Shown: positions 1 through 8,128 of the stretch, piece after piece
Layout of the letters: each line of letters begins with the position of its first letter
How positions within the stretch are numbered: position 1 is the first letter of the stretch
Assembly (NCBI GenBank): GCA_965220535.1
Contig: OZ244833.1
Location: forward strand, 124,001-188,000
DNA: 64,000 nt
Origin: HK1 sp965220535
GTDB taxonomy: Bacteria; Pseudomonadota; Gammaproteobacteria; HK1
Direction: 5' to 3'
Position numbers and translations under genes: made by a program
Notes under the pieces: generated by a model
Database searches by the model: none
Seen by the model: only the letters and a program-made list of their open reading frames with translations
What the model was told of the DNA's origin: nothing

Positions 1-794
1 CCACCGTACCGACATTTACCGTTTAACGTCAGAATCGCCTTTCGATCGGGCGTTCTTTTGAACCAAATTTCATCTCCGGTCTTCATCAGACCGGCCGCGA
101 AAATATCCCTGATTTTAGGAAGACGCGTGGTGGAGCGCGAAGGCTCTTCGCTGGATTGATATTTCTTTCTTCCAACGATATTTTTTTCTCTCGTCGGTGA
201 TCGATCACTCCTTTGTTGCAAGGATTCATTTGATACTTCATTCGATTTTTCGGTCGCCCTTCTCGGCAAACGCTTTTTCTTGCCGGGTTGTAGATAAGAA
301 AAACCGAGGGTTTCGAGAAGAATGATAGCGTGATCCAAATACTCATCCATCATATCTTTGTCGAATCGGGAAAGAGATGGCTGTTGCGGTAAGTTTCCGT
401 TGGTGAGATTCACTTCGTCGGTATTTTTCGCCAAGTCCACCATGCACGACTCGATATATTTGAAGTGTGTTTTATTGATATCTTCGTTTTGATTGGTAAA
501 AATGAAAACTTTTTCCCAAAAATCTTTGTTTCTGATATGTCCCCGCAGACGATTAATAACATTTTCCGCTTCCCCGATATAAACATCGGGTTTTCGTTGT
601 GCTCCATGTTGATTGAAAAGAATATAGATTCCCTGACGTTGTATCCCCTCCTTCAAATAATGTTCCAGATGCTTGATTTGTTCGCGCTGACAAATAAACA
701 TCTGACCGGTCCAATTCGTGATTGTGATAGACTTAATTCCTCTTCGAACACCGGCCGGGATGTGGATTCTAATATTTTTGACTCGATCGTCCAT
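1..794 (-). CDS. GIY-YIG nuclease family protein (3' end beyond window)
   Basis: The gene runs off the left edge; at least 264 residues are visible. The start is the ATG at 794, preceded by GAGGAGAT four bases upstream. Around residues 55-80 the translation reads GIYILF ... VYIGEAENVINRLRG, the two halves of the GIY-YIG nuclease signature with the following arginine. After it come DFWEKVFIFTNQNED and a conserved His/Tyr/Glu helix, as in GIY-YIG proteins that carry a C-terminal DUF4357. The visible C-terminal part (IRDIFAAGLMKTGDEIWFK) fits such a domain, followed by a basic Ser-rich linker. These proteins are predicted DNA endonucleases of unknown biological role, often found in accessory DNA. 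The stretch is AT-richer than the neighbouring genes, which suggests transfer. The family call is firm; the role is unknown. Confidence 0.82.
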   Translation of the reverse strand, partial: MDDRVKNIRIHIPAGVRRGIKSITITNWTGQMFICQREQIKHLEHYLKEGIQRQGIYILFNQHGAQRKPDVYIGEAENVINRLRGHIRNKDFWEKVFIFTNQNEDINKTHFKYIESCMVDLAKNTDEVNLTNGNLPQQPSLSRFDKDMMDEYLDHAIILLETLGFSYLQPGKKKRLPRRATEKSNEVSNESLQQRSDRSPTREKNIVGRKKYQSSEEPSRSTTRLPKIRDIFAAGLMKTGDEIWFKRTPDRKAILTLNGKCRYG

Positions 795-1037
795 ACCTTA
801 TCTCCTCGTATGTCGTGCGGGGACTCGGAGCGCTCGCTTTTTATCGGAGATGATCTGAGACGACCGATTCGTTTCGCTATCAATTCTCGATATCGCTCGT
901 GCTTCGTTCCTGATTCGGAACACCAAGAACCCGATCTATCCGATAAAACCGATTTCGTCGATGATACTGCATATAGCCCTTGATGATCGAGAAAAAAATC
1001 GCACCGTCGCCCCACCCTACTTTGCTCGAAACGATGA

Positions 1038-3026
1038 TCAAGAAACCCCTTCCGGCTCGTCTCGCTCGATATCCCGCTCGCTCAATTCCGCCAAGGACTC
1101 GCTCTTTTCCAGCCAAGCGCTCTCGATCGCTTCGATCTCGCCGTCGATGCGGCGATGGCGGTCGAGCAACTCCTGCAAATCCGAGTGTTCCATATTTTGG
1201 TAGGTGGCGCTATCGGCAAGGAGCGAACCGATCTCGGTGCGCTCTTGACCCAATCGCTCGAGATCTGTTTCCAACTTCGCGATCGCTTTTTTGAGGGGCG
1301 CGATGCGTTGGCGGCGCTCGGCCTCCTCGCGCTTTTTCAGCTGTCGATCCCGTTTGCGCACGGCGGGGGTGCGAGAAGCCATCGCTTGCGCATTCGGATC
1401 CTCGATCGAGATCGCATCGGGGCTTGCAGGCAAAGAGGACTGCGACCCGGACAGCCCGGAAAGCAGCCACGTACGATAATCGTCGAGATCGCCTTTGAAG
1501 GGTTGTACCTGCCCGCCGGAAACCAACCAGAGGGAATCGCTGACGAGACGCAGCAGATGGCGATCGTGCGAAACCAGCACCAAGGCACCGGGGAAGGATT
1601 GCAAGGCGAGAGCGAGAGCCCGTCGCATATCGATGTCGAGATGATTCGTGGGCTCGTCGAGCAAGAGCAGATTGGGACGTTCCAAAAGCAACAAGGCCAA
1701 GGCGAGGCGTGTTTTCTCGCCGCCGGAAAGAGGCTCCGCCGGACTGGTCACCGCCTCCGCCCCGAAGCCGAAGCCGCCGAGGAAATCCCGCGCCCGCTGC
1801 TCCCGCATCACCGGATCGATGGAGTGCACCAAATCGAGCGGGGTGCTTCGCAGATCGATCTGCTCGATCCGGTGCTGAGTGAAATAGCCGATCTTCGTAT
1901 GCGGCGAACGCTCCGTCCTTCCCTCCTGCGGGTCGAGAGCGGCGGCCATTCCCCGCATCAAGGTGGATTTTCCCATCCCGTTCGCTCCCAAAAGCGCGAT
2001 GCGGTCGCCGGGAACGAGGGTCATGCCGATATCGCTCAAAACGGTACGCTTTCCGTAGCCGAAAGAAACCCCGTCGAGCGTCAAAAGGGGGCGCGGAAGA
2101 TGCTCGGGGCCGGGAAATTCGAAGCGGTAGTCGCTCGACGAGGCGATAGGCAGCGGCGTTATCTCCTCCATCCGCGCCAAGGCCTTGAGCCGGCTTTGGG
2201 CTTGGCGGGCCTTGCTCGCCTTGGCGCGAAAGCGCTCGACGAATGCCTCCATCCGCGCCCTCTCCCGGCTCTGCCTTTCTGCCTGCTGGTGCGAGCGACG
2301 AATATCCTCGCCGCGTCGCCGTTCGAACTCGCTGTAGTTGCCGGTATAGAAAAAGATGCGCCCGCCGCTGATCAGTGCGATGTGATCGACGACCGGATCG
2401 AGGAATTCCTGATCGTGCGAGATGACCAAAAGGGTTCCTCGATGGCGTCGCAGCCAGGCTTCGAGCCAAAGAACGGCATCCACATCGAGATGGTTGGTGG
2501 GCTCGTCGAGCAGCAGCAGGTCGCAAGGGGCGGTCAGGGTGCGAGCGAGGGCCGCCCGCATCCGCATCCCGCCGGAGAGATCGTCCAGAGATCGCCGCTC
2601 GTCCTCGGGGGCGAAGCCCAATCCACGCAGGATGCGCGCGGCGGCGGCTTCCGCGCCATGGCCGTGGATGGCCTCGAGATCGGAGTGGGCCGCGGCCTCG
2701 GCCAGCGCATCGCTGCGGGACAAGGCTCTTGCCAAGCGGGCGCGAATCTCGGCGATGCGGGCATCGCCCTCGATCACGTAATCGATCAGGGCTTGAGGGC
2801 CGCTAGGGGCCTGCTGCGAGATGGTGGCGACATCAAGACCCGCCGGCAGATCGAGCCGACCTCGATCCGGGGCGAGTTGACCCAAGATCATCTGAACGAG
2901 GCTGGATTTGCCCGCACCGTTGGCCCCGACCACTCCGACCTTCTGCCCCCTTTGCACCACCAAGTCGGCTTTTTCCAGCACCGCCTTGGGTCCGCGAAAG
3001 AGCGCGACATCATCGATCCGAATCAT
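1038..3026 (-). CDS. yheS: ABC-F family ATP-binding protein, YheS type
   Basis: 662 residues, close to E. coli YheS (637). Two ABC ATPase domains lie on one chain with no membrane segment. The first has a Walker A at GANGAGKSS (about residues 33-41), signature LSGGMRMR and LLLDEPTNHLD. The second has GANGMGKST, LSGGEKTR and another DEPTNHLD. Between them is the ABC-F linker with a basic FRAKASKARQAQSR stretch, and the C-terminus is a charged coiled coil (about 570-660). ABC-F proteins bind the ribosomal E site and modulate elongation or relieve stalling; the exact role of YheS is still being worked out. The ATG at 3026 gives a natural N-terminus (MIRIDDV). It appears to be a single-gene unit. 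Confidence 0.93.
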   Translation of the reverse strand: MIRIDDVALFRGPKAVLEKADLVVQRGQKVGVVGANGAGKSSLVQMILGQLAPDRGRLDLPAGLDVATISQQAPSGPQALIDYVIEGDARIAEIRARLARALSRSDALAEAAAHSDLEAIHGHGAEAAAARILRGLGFAPEDERRSLDDLSGGMRMRAALARTLTAPCDLLLLDEPTNHLDVDAVLWLEAWLRRHRGTLLVISHDQEFLDPVVDHIALISGGRIFFYTGNYSEFERRRGEDIRRSHQQAERQSRERARMEAFVERFRAKASKARQAQSRLKALARMEEITPLPIASSSDYRFEFPGPEHLPRPLLTLDGVSFGYGKRTVLSDIGMTLVPGDRIALLGANGMGKSTLMRGMAAALDPQEGRTERSPHTKIGYFTQHRIEQIDLRSTPLDLVHSIDPVMREQRARDFLGGFGFGAEAVTSPAEPLSGGEKTRLALALLLLERPNLLLLDEPTNHLDIDMRRALALALQSFPGALVLVSHDRHLLRLVSDSLWLVSGGQVQPFKGDLDDYRTWLLSGLSGSQSSLPASPDAISIEDPNAQAMASRTPAVRKRDRQLKKREEAERRQRIAPLKKAIAKLETDLERLGQERTEIGSLLADSATYQNMEHSDLQELLDRHRRIDGEIEAIESAWLEKSESLAELSERDIERDEPEGVS

Positions 3027-3252
3027 GGTTTATGAGGGTCGGCGGTTGCAAATCCCGAACGCTCCCGGTCGGCGGCGACGGGCTCGAAAAAATCGTATCG
3101 TCGTATCGTATGAGCGTCGAAGCAGGGGGAGAGAACGGCCGCAGGCGAGGCATTCGAATTTCCGTCGATCCAAGCGGCGGTCGGCGGCGATAGGCTCTCG
3201 CCTCCTTGCGGCAAGGGATGGATGGCCAAAAGGCTATCGAGCGTTGGCGCTA

Positions 3253-4257
3253 TCAGGCGGTGGCGGAGGGCGCCGCCAGTTTGCCGCCGGCAAAACTGCG
3301 CTCCAAAAGCCAACGTACCGGGGCGAACTCCGAGCTGTAGGCGGCAATATCATGCAGCCGGTATTCGCTGCCTTCGGTGATGGCATCGGCGGCGCGGAAA
3401 CCGCTTCGGACCGCAGGTCCGATACCCTCGCAGAGATCGCGCGTGGCAAGCCCGGCGGAATCCCCGGTGATAAAAGCATTCCCGATTCGTACCACATCCA
3501 CATTGCCCCGCAGATAATAGCTGTAGCCCTTGGGCGAGAACCCGGCTTGGGGGGTCAAACGACGCTCCAGCTTGCGGGCGAAATGCTGCCAATGCGATTT
3601 GATATCCACCCCCTTGGCCTTCATCTTCTCCGCGATCGCGCCGATACCGCAGTTGAGATAGCCATTTTGCTTGGGCACATACCAGGCATAGCCCGGCAAG
3701 CCCTTGTCGAAAAACCATAGATGACAACGCTCGTCCTGCCATTCGTAGGGCAGTTCATGCTCGTAGGTCGCCGCTTGCAACTCGCGGGCGCGAGGATTGG
3801 CATCGCGGAAAAAACTGCGATAGACCGGACAACGAGTCCCGCCGGCACCGACCAGATAACGCCCCCGGAAAAGACCGTCGACGGTGAAGGTGCCATCGGT
3901 CCGGTCGTGCTCGATGGTGCGGGCGTTATGCACGACACAGCGAGCTCCGCTGCGCTTTAGAAGGTAGTCGTCGAACTCGTAGCGCCGGATGGAGTGCTGC
4001 ACGCTCGGCAAGGTGAATTTCAGACCTTTGATATGCACCACGATGCCATCGAAGGTATTGAAGCGGTACGGATAGGCCTTTGGATCGATTTCGAGATCGG
4101 AGACCACCTCCGGTGTGATCCAGCCGGCGCAGAGTTTGGTGCGTGGAAATTCCTCTCGATCGAGCACCAAAACGGAAGCGCCGGCCCGCATCAAACGCCA
4201 AGCACAGGCCGACCCCGCCGGTCCGCCCCCCACCACGAGAACATCGACGTTTTCCAT
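3253..4257 (-). CDS. FAD-dependent oxidoreductase, geranylgeranyl-reductase family
   Basis: 334 residues. The N-terminus is a classic Rossmann FAD-binding fold (VDVLVVGGGPAGSACA, then a Val-Leu-Asp strand end), followed by FPRTKLCAGW, which matches the PR.K.CGG/AG motif of geranylgeranyl reductases. A second FAD contact, GNAFITGDSAGLATRDLCEGI, lies near residues 265-285. The family reduces isoprenoid double bonds (GGPP, chlorophyll side chain, archaeal lipids), but many bacterial members act on unknown substrates. It starts three bases after the stop of the upstream cyclopropane-type methyltransferase gene, so the two are almost certainly translated together. A role in modifying a fatty-acyl or isoprenoid lipid is inferred from that pairing only. 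Confidence 0.85.
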   Translation of the reverse strand: MENVDVLVVGGGPAGSACAWRLMRAGASVLVLDREEFPRTKLCAGWITPEVVSDLEIDPKAYPYRFNTFDGIVVHIKGLKFTLPSVQHSIRRYEFDDYLLKRSGARCVVHNARTIEHDRTDGTFTVDGLFRGRYLVGAGGTRCPVYRSFFRDANPRARELQAATYEHELPYEWQDERCHLWFFDKGLPGYAWYVPKQNGYLNCGIGAIAEKMKAKGVDIKSHWQHFARKLERRLTPQAGFSPKGYSYYLRGNVDVVRIGNAFITGDSAGLATRDLCEGIGPAVRSGFRAADAITEGSEYRLHDIAAYSSEFAPVRWLLERSFAGGKLAAPSATA

Positions 4258-4260
4258 GGC

Positions 4261-5583
4261 TCAATCCCCGACGTTCGGATGCGATGGGCCGGACCCGGAC
4301 TTGGATCCGGAATAAACGTGCTCCCGGGTCCAAGGCACTTCGTTGTTGGTCGCCGGGGCGCAGACCACTTGGAAAAGTTGGAGCGAATTGGCGGCGAAGG
4401 CTGCCGAGCAGCCCGCCAGATAGAGGCGCCAAGCGCGCACGAAACTATCATCGTATTTCGCGCGCACGGTCTCCACCGCCCGATCGAAACGCGTCAGCCA
4501 TTCCTTGAGGGTGCGGGCATAATGCAAGCGCAGATTCTCGATATCGATGACGGAGAAGTTATAGGGTTCGAAGATATCCATCATCTCGCGCAGGCTAGGC
4601 GGATAGCTGCCGGGAAAGATGCGCTGCTCCAGCCAAGCGTTGACCGGGGTGGGACGATTGCGCCCGACGCTATGGATCAGCGCCAACCCTTCCGCTTTCA
4701 ACGAGCGGGCGATGACCTCGCCCAAGGCTCGATAGTTGTCGGCCCCCACGTGCTCGAGCATCCCCACCGACACGAAGGCATCGAAATTCCCTTCGATATT
4801 GCGATAGTCGTCCTGCACGAATTCCACTTGGTCCGTAAGGCCCTGTCGCGCCGCTTCTTTGCGGGCGTGAGCGATCTGCTCCGTCGAGATATTGAAAGCC
4901 CGTACCTTGACTTTGTATTCGCGGGCCATGAACAACGCCAATGTCCCCCAGCCGCAGCCGGCCTCGACCACCTGTTGCCCTGGCTTTAGCATCAACTTGC
5001 GACAGACATGATCCATCTTCGCCTTTTGCGCCTGTTCCAAAGTCGCATCCTCCCGATCGAAATAGGCGCAGGTGTAGACCATATCCTCGTCGAGCCACAG
5101 CCGGTAGAAATCGTTGCCGAGGTCGTAGTGATAGTGGATATGCTTGCGCGAGTTCGTCCGGGTATTGGAGCCGGGTTTGGGCAGCCCTCCGAACAAACCG
5201 CGTTTGCTTCCCTTGGAGCCTTTGGAGCCCCCTCGATCCGCACTGCGATAGCAATGCGCCAGCACATCGATCAGATCGCCGATCACCTCGATGCGACCAT
5301 CGCTGTAAGCATCCCCGAAGCCGAGCTCCGGGGCGAAAACCACCCCCCGCAGAGCGCCCCGATCCCGGAAAAGAACGCGTCCGTGGCATTCCCCGACGGG
5401 GTGATAGACATCCTCGTCGTTCCAAAGCGCGATGGCCACCGGCGGCTGGTTTAACTGAGCGGCGATGCGCCGAACGATCCAGCGATCCAGCGCGGTCGGC
5501 CGACCTGTTCGACGCTCGGATGCCTCCTTTCGATCCTGTGCACCGGAAAGCCCCAGTGGATGCGAGCCTTGCCCTTCCTTCAT
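4261..5583 (-). CDS. cfa: cyclopropane-fatty-acyl-phospholipid synthase family methyltransferase
   Basis: 440 residues (E. coli Cfa has 382). An N-terminal lipid-binding region leads into HYHYDLGNDFYRLWLDEDMVYTCAYF, the diagnostic block of the family. The SAM-binding motif VVEAGCGWGTLALFMA follows at about 200, then FNISTEQIAHA, VSVGMLEHVG (catalytic Glu/His) and a late Cys in the LAGCSAAF block, equivalent to the active-site Cys region. The enzyme transfers a methyl or methylene group from SAM to a double bond in membrane phospholipid acyl chains. A Gly-Ser-Lys triplet repeated three times near residue 120 is a small local tandem expansion. It is the first gene of a two-gene operon with the flavoprotein at 3253-4257. 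The product could be a cyclopropane or a methyl-branched acid; the sequence does not decide this. Confidence 0.9.
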   Translation of the reverse strand: MKEGQGSHPLGLSGAQDRKEASERRTGRPTALDRWIVRRIAAQLNQPPVAIALWNDEDVYHPVGECHGRVLFRDRGALRGVVFAPELGFGDAYSDGRIEVIGDLIDVLAHCYRSADRGGSKGSKGSKRGLFGGLPKPGSNTRTNSRKHIHYHYDLGNDFYRLWLDEDMVYTCAYFDREDATLEQAQKAKMDHVCRKLMLKPGQQVVEAGCGWGTLALFMAREYKVKVRAFNISTEQIAHARKEAARQGLTDQVEFVQDDYRNIEGNFDAFVSVGMLEHVGADNYRALGEVIARSLKAEGLALIHSVGRNRPTPVNAWLEQRIFPGSYPPSLREMMDIFEPYNFSVIDIENLRLHYARTLKEWLTRFDRAVETVRAKYDDSFVRAWRLYLAGCSAAFAANSLQLFQVVCAPATNNEVPWTREHVYSGSKSGSGPSHPNVGD

Positions 5584-6414
5584 CGTCGGCCTCCTTCACT
5601 TTGCTTTTCAGCCATTTCGGATGGCGTGATATCATAAACGACGACAAACAGTGGATGGTTTCGGTCGATACGTCCGGCCAAGGACGTGGATTGTCTGAAG
5701 AATGTCGGATATCTTGCCCGATTTCGTGCCCGATTCAAGCCGAAGGATGCATATTCTCCCTCCCCTGCCCCGCAACCGCTCGACTTTCGATCGGCCTACC
5801 GCCCCTTTTCGGCGATGCACCACCCCTGCGAAGGGCGCTCGGTTCGATACCTTTCGCTTGTTTTCGCATTATCCGGCCGATGAAAGGCGTTTTTGCGCTT
5901 TCCGACTTCGGTGGCAACTATCCAAGAACTCGATGAAAAAGGCGGCGCCCAGAGCCGTGAAGCGTCTTGCCGCTCGGTTTTCGACGTCCGCCGGTTTTTT
6001 GAAAACCCTTGTCTATCGCTTTCCCGTTGCAACGCGGATGATCCATCGTCTCGTGCCGGCGGGCATCGATTCGGCGAAGAGTCGCTTCGGGAGCGGTTCG
6101 CATAACCATTCCCTTCCTTGGGTGATCGAAGGGGATTGGCAGGGCGCGGTTTTTTGTGGTTGCCGACATCCGATACTTTCACAAGCAATCCAAGGATGTC
6201 GTGCGCCGATGGTTGCCGTTTCGCACCCCCGATCTGCGCTCGAAGAGCCGAGCAAAGCCTAAGCGTTTGCGGGTGTTCTATCTTCGAAGTCCGTCGGGCT
6301 ATCGATCCTCGATTCGTCGAGCGATTGTCGGTCGGCACCTTGATTTTCAGAACCGATTCGCATTTCGCCGGGCGAGCCCCGCATCGCCGCATGACTTGCA
6401 GACTCCAAACGCTG
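5584..6414. other. intergenic stretch without a supported gene
   Basis: About 830 bases between the start of the methyltransferase gene and the end of the ParA gene. Several open frames cross it on both strands (for example 5702-6262 on plus and 5796-6524 on minus), but none shows a recognisable domain, a convincing start or codon use like the neighbours, and they overlap each other. I see no tRNA or clear terminator. It must hold the promoter for the operon that begins at 5583. Confidence 0.4.
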
Positions 6415-7467
6415 CTATCGACTCGAAGGGTCGAGCTGCGACTCCTCCCTCTTTTCCATCTCGTCGAGGATGCGTTTTGCCAGCCTCTCGAAGTCTTTTC
6501 TGGCGCCCTGCACGGCACCGGCATGAGAACCGATGGCCCCGTCCGCCGGGGTCAGTTTGAAGATCGGTTTGCGGTGCTCCTGCCCCATCGGAACCAAACT
6601 GCGGTAGTGCTTGATAGTGGCCAGGCAGTAAGGATCATCCTGCTGTTTTATACCATCGCTTTCTGCGGATTTCTCGCCCAAGATCACCTCTCGATAGCTT
6701 CGAGGGATCTGCTGTACCCATTTGTCATACACTTTGATCGGCCGCGTCAATATCAGGCTGCATTGCCGACAGAGATAGCCTATCGGCTGCATGCTTCCCT
6801 TCGGAAGCCGGAAATCGGGGTGTTCTTTTTTCTCCTCGCTGTCGTTCCAGTTATCCAAACGTTTTTTCCACCTCTTTCGACAGTCGTTCAAAAAAGGTCC
6901 CGAATTTCTCAGCCCTTGCAGCGAGAAGATATCGGTACCCAAGGGGATGACGACGTAGTCCGTGGCCAAGAGCACCGAGCGATTGATGGCATCGAGGTTG
7001 GGACCGATATCGGCCAAAATCACCTCTGCTTGGACTTCATCGGCAGCCTTATGCACAATCTGCCAAAATGAACCGAGTATCCGCATGGGGCGGTATAGGT
7101 TTTTATCGCCCATGCTCTTCGGCCAGATCTCTGATAGATCTTCTTCGAGCGTAGACAGAGCCATATCGCCCGGGATCAGATGAAGGCACTCATCAATTTG
7201 ATGCAACTTGGGTTTATTGATATCGCCGACCCCGGTCAGCAGAGAGGTCAGACATTGATACGCAGTGGCGTTTTTATCCGCGCTTTCCCATACCTCATTG
7301 ACGTCCTCATCATCCAAAAAAGCCGCGGTCAGATTGGCTTGCGGATCGAAGTCGGCGATGACCACGTTTTTGCCCAAATCGGCGAACATCCAAGCGAGGT
7401 GATAGATCAGAGAGGTTTTTCCCACCCCGCCTTTGTTGTTGAAAAATGTCAGTACGGGAACGCTCAT
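6415..7467 (-). CDS. ParA family ATPase (orphan)
   Basis: 350 residues from the ATG at 7467; an upstream extension to 7644 is possible, but the family begins with MSVPVLTFFNNKGGVGKTS, so the later ATG is preferred. It has a deviant Walker A (KGGVGKTS, residues 10-17), the DFDPQANLT strand, and the switch region ILADIGPNLDAINRSVLLATDYVVIPL. The C-terminal half (FSLQGLRNSGPFLNDC onward) is typical of longer chromosomal or mobile-element ParA-like proteins. Classical ParA works with ParB and parS to segregate DNA, but no parB-like gene is visible here. This makes it an orphan, a type often seen in accessory islands where it may position other cargo. The region is less GC-rich than the core genes. 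Confidence 0.85.
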   Translation of the reverse strand: MSVPVLTFFNNKGGVGKTSLIYHLAWMFADLGKNVVIADFDPQANLTAAFLDDEDVNEVWESADKNATAYQCLTSLLTGVGDINKPKLHQIDECLHLIPGDMALSTLEEDLSEIWPKSMGDKNLYRPMRILGSFWQIVHKAADEVQAEVILADIGPNLDAINRSVLLATDYVVIPLGTDIFSLQGLRNSGPFLNDCRKRWKKRLDNWNDSEEKKEHPDFRLPKGSMQPIGYLCRQCSLILTRPIKVYDKWVQQIPRSYREVILGEKSAESDGIKQQDDPYCLATIKHYRSLVPMGQEHRKPIFKLTPADGAIGSHAGAVQGARKDFERLAKRILDEMEKREESQLDPSSR

Positions 7468-7665
7468 GGTTTGGCTCGCAGGGTACAAAAGACAAAATGT
7501 GAATCCACCTTGAATTCCAGTGGCGGATTTCCGTTCTTTTCCAAGGTAGTCTTTGCAAGCGCGATACCGCGCCCGAATCTTTGCACGAACCCGAAGGTCT
7601 TCATGATATCGGCGATCGAAGGATTGCGGCAGCACTAAACACATATAATACCAAGGAGCGGCGTG

Positions 7666-7731
7666 ATGGGAACGACGCTATGCCGAATTTTTCAAGTAAA
7701 AACCTTCAAAAAGGAGATTGACAATGACTGA
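7666..7731 (+). CDS. 21-residue leader ORF overlapping the glycine-zipper gene
   Basis: ATG at 7666 with a consensus ribosome-binding site AAGGAG at 7653-7658 (seven bases upstream), stop at 7729-7731. The peptide begins MGTTLCRIF and ends KEIDND. Its last codons overlap the start of the next gene (ATG 7724), and that gene's own AAGGAG (7711-7716) lies inside it. The arrangement suggests translational coupling or a regulatory leader peptide. A TATAAT at 7644-7649 lies just upstream, but a promoter there would start transcription inside the ribosome-binding site, so its role is unclear. The gene is inferred only from the signals; there is no homology evidence. Confidence 0.35.
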   Translation: MGTTLCRIFQVKTFKKEIDND

Positions 7732-7957
7732 CCGAGATGAAAGCGAAAAAGACAGCAGTGGGGTCGCCAAAGCAGCCGGCGCAGGTGCAGTGGCCGGGGC
7801 GGGGACATACGCGGTTACAGGAGGGGCGGGGTTGGCTATGGGGGGAACCGCGGTAGGATTGGGATTGCTCTCATTCACCGGCATCGGTGTTGTTGCCGGC
7901 TTGGCAGGCTACGCAATCTACAAGGCAACCAAGAAGAAGGGAACCAAGAAGTCATAG
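7724..7957 (+). CDS. small glycine-zipper hydrophobic protein
   Basis: 77 residues from the ATG at 7724, with AAGGAG seven bases upstream; the TTG at 7718 is less likely. The N-terminus is charged (MTDRDESEKDSS). Residues about 16-65 are an unbroken Ala/Gly/Val-rich stretch with small residues every three to four positions (GAGAVAGAG, GGAGLAMGGTAVGLGLL, GIGVVAGLAGYA). It closes with a strongly basic tail, KATKKKGTKKS. This is the glycine-zipper pattern of peptides that pack in membranes. It could be a membrane-active peptide, a bacteriocin-like toxin or a structural miniprotein; nothing fixes which. It is followed within 35 bases by a strong intrinsic terminator, so it is a short dedicated transcription unit, divergent from the ParA gene. 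Confidence 0.65.
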   Translation: MTDRDESEKDSSGVAKAAGAGAVAGAGTYAVTGGAGLAMGGTAVGLGLLSFTGIGVVAGLAGYAIYKATKKKGTKKS

Positions 7958-7987
7958 TCCGGTTTTAGTCCTCAACTGTCCGTTATC

Positions 7988-8016
7988 AAGGCAGCATGCC
8001 CGGCATGCTGCCTTTT
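7988..8016 (+). terminator. intrinsic terminator after the glycine-zipper gene
   Basis: A near-perfect inverted repeat: AAGGCAGCATGCC (7988-8000) faces GGCATGCTGCCTT, with a run of T after it. It lies 30 bases downstream of the stop at 7957 and is symmetrical enough to work from either side, which could also shield the unit from the convergent repeat-protein gene ending at 8129. Confidence 0.8.
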
Positions 8017-8128
8017 CTTGGATCGTCCCGCTTCTTCTAGCCTTTTGTCGAGCGGAATATCCGATTGCCATCGGCCGACGCATCGGAAGCATCGGCTCGC
8101 ATTAGCCGGCGGTTCGTGCTTGCCAATC

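Noticed and set aside
1155..3035. 626-codon plus-strand open frame opposite yheS
   Set aside because: Lies antisense to a complete ABC-F gene with all motifs; long antisense frames are expected in this GC-rich, codon-biased DNA.
5796..6524. 242-codon minus-strand frame between the ParA and methyltransferase genes
   Set aside because: Arg/Ser-rich chance composition, overlaps the end of the ParA gene in another frame and has no motif.
7468..7644. N-terminal extension of ParA to 7644
   Set aside because: The extra 59 residues have no family counterpart, and the ATG at 7467 sits directly before the ParA motif start.
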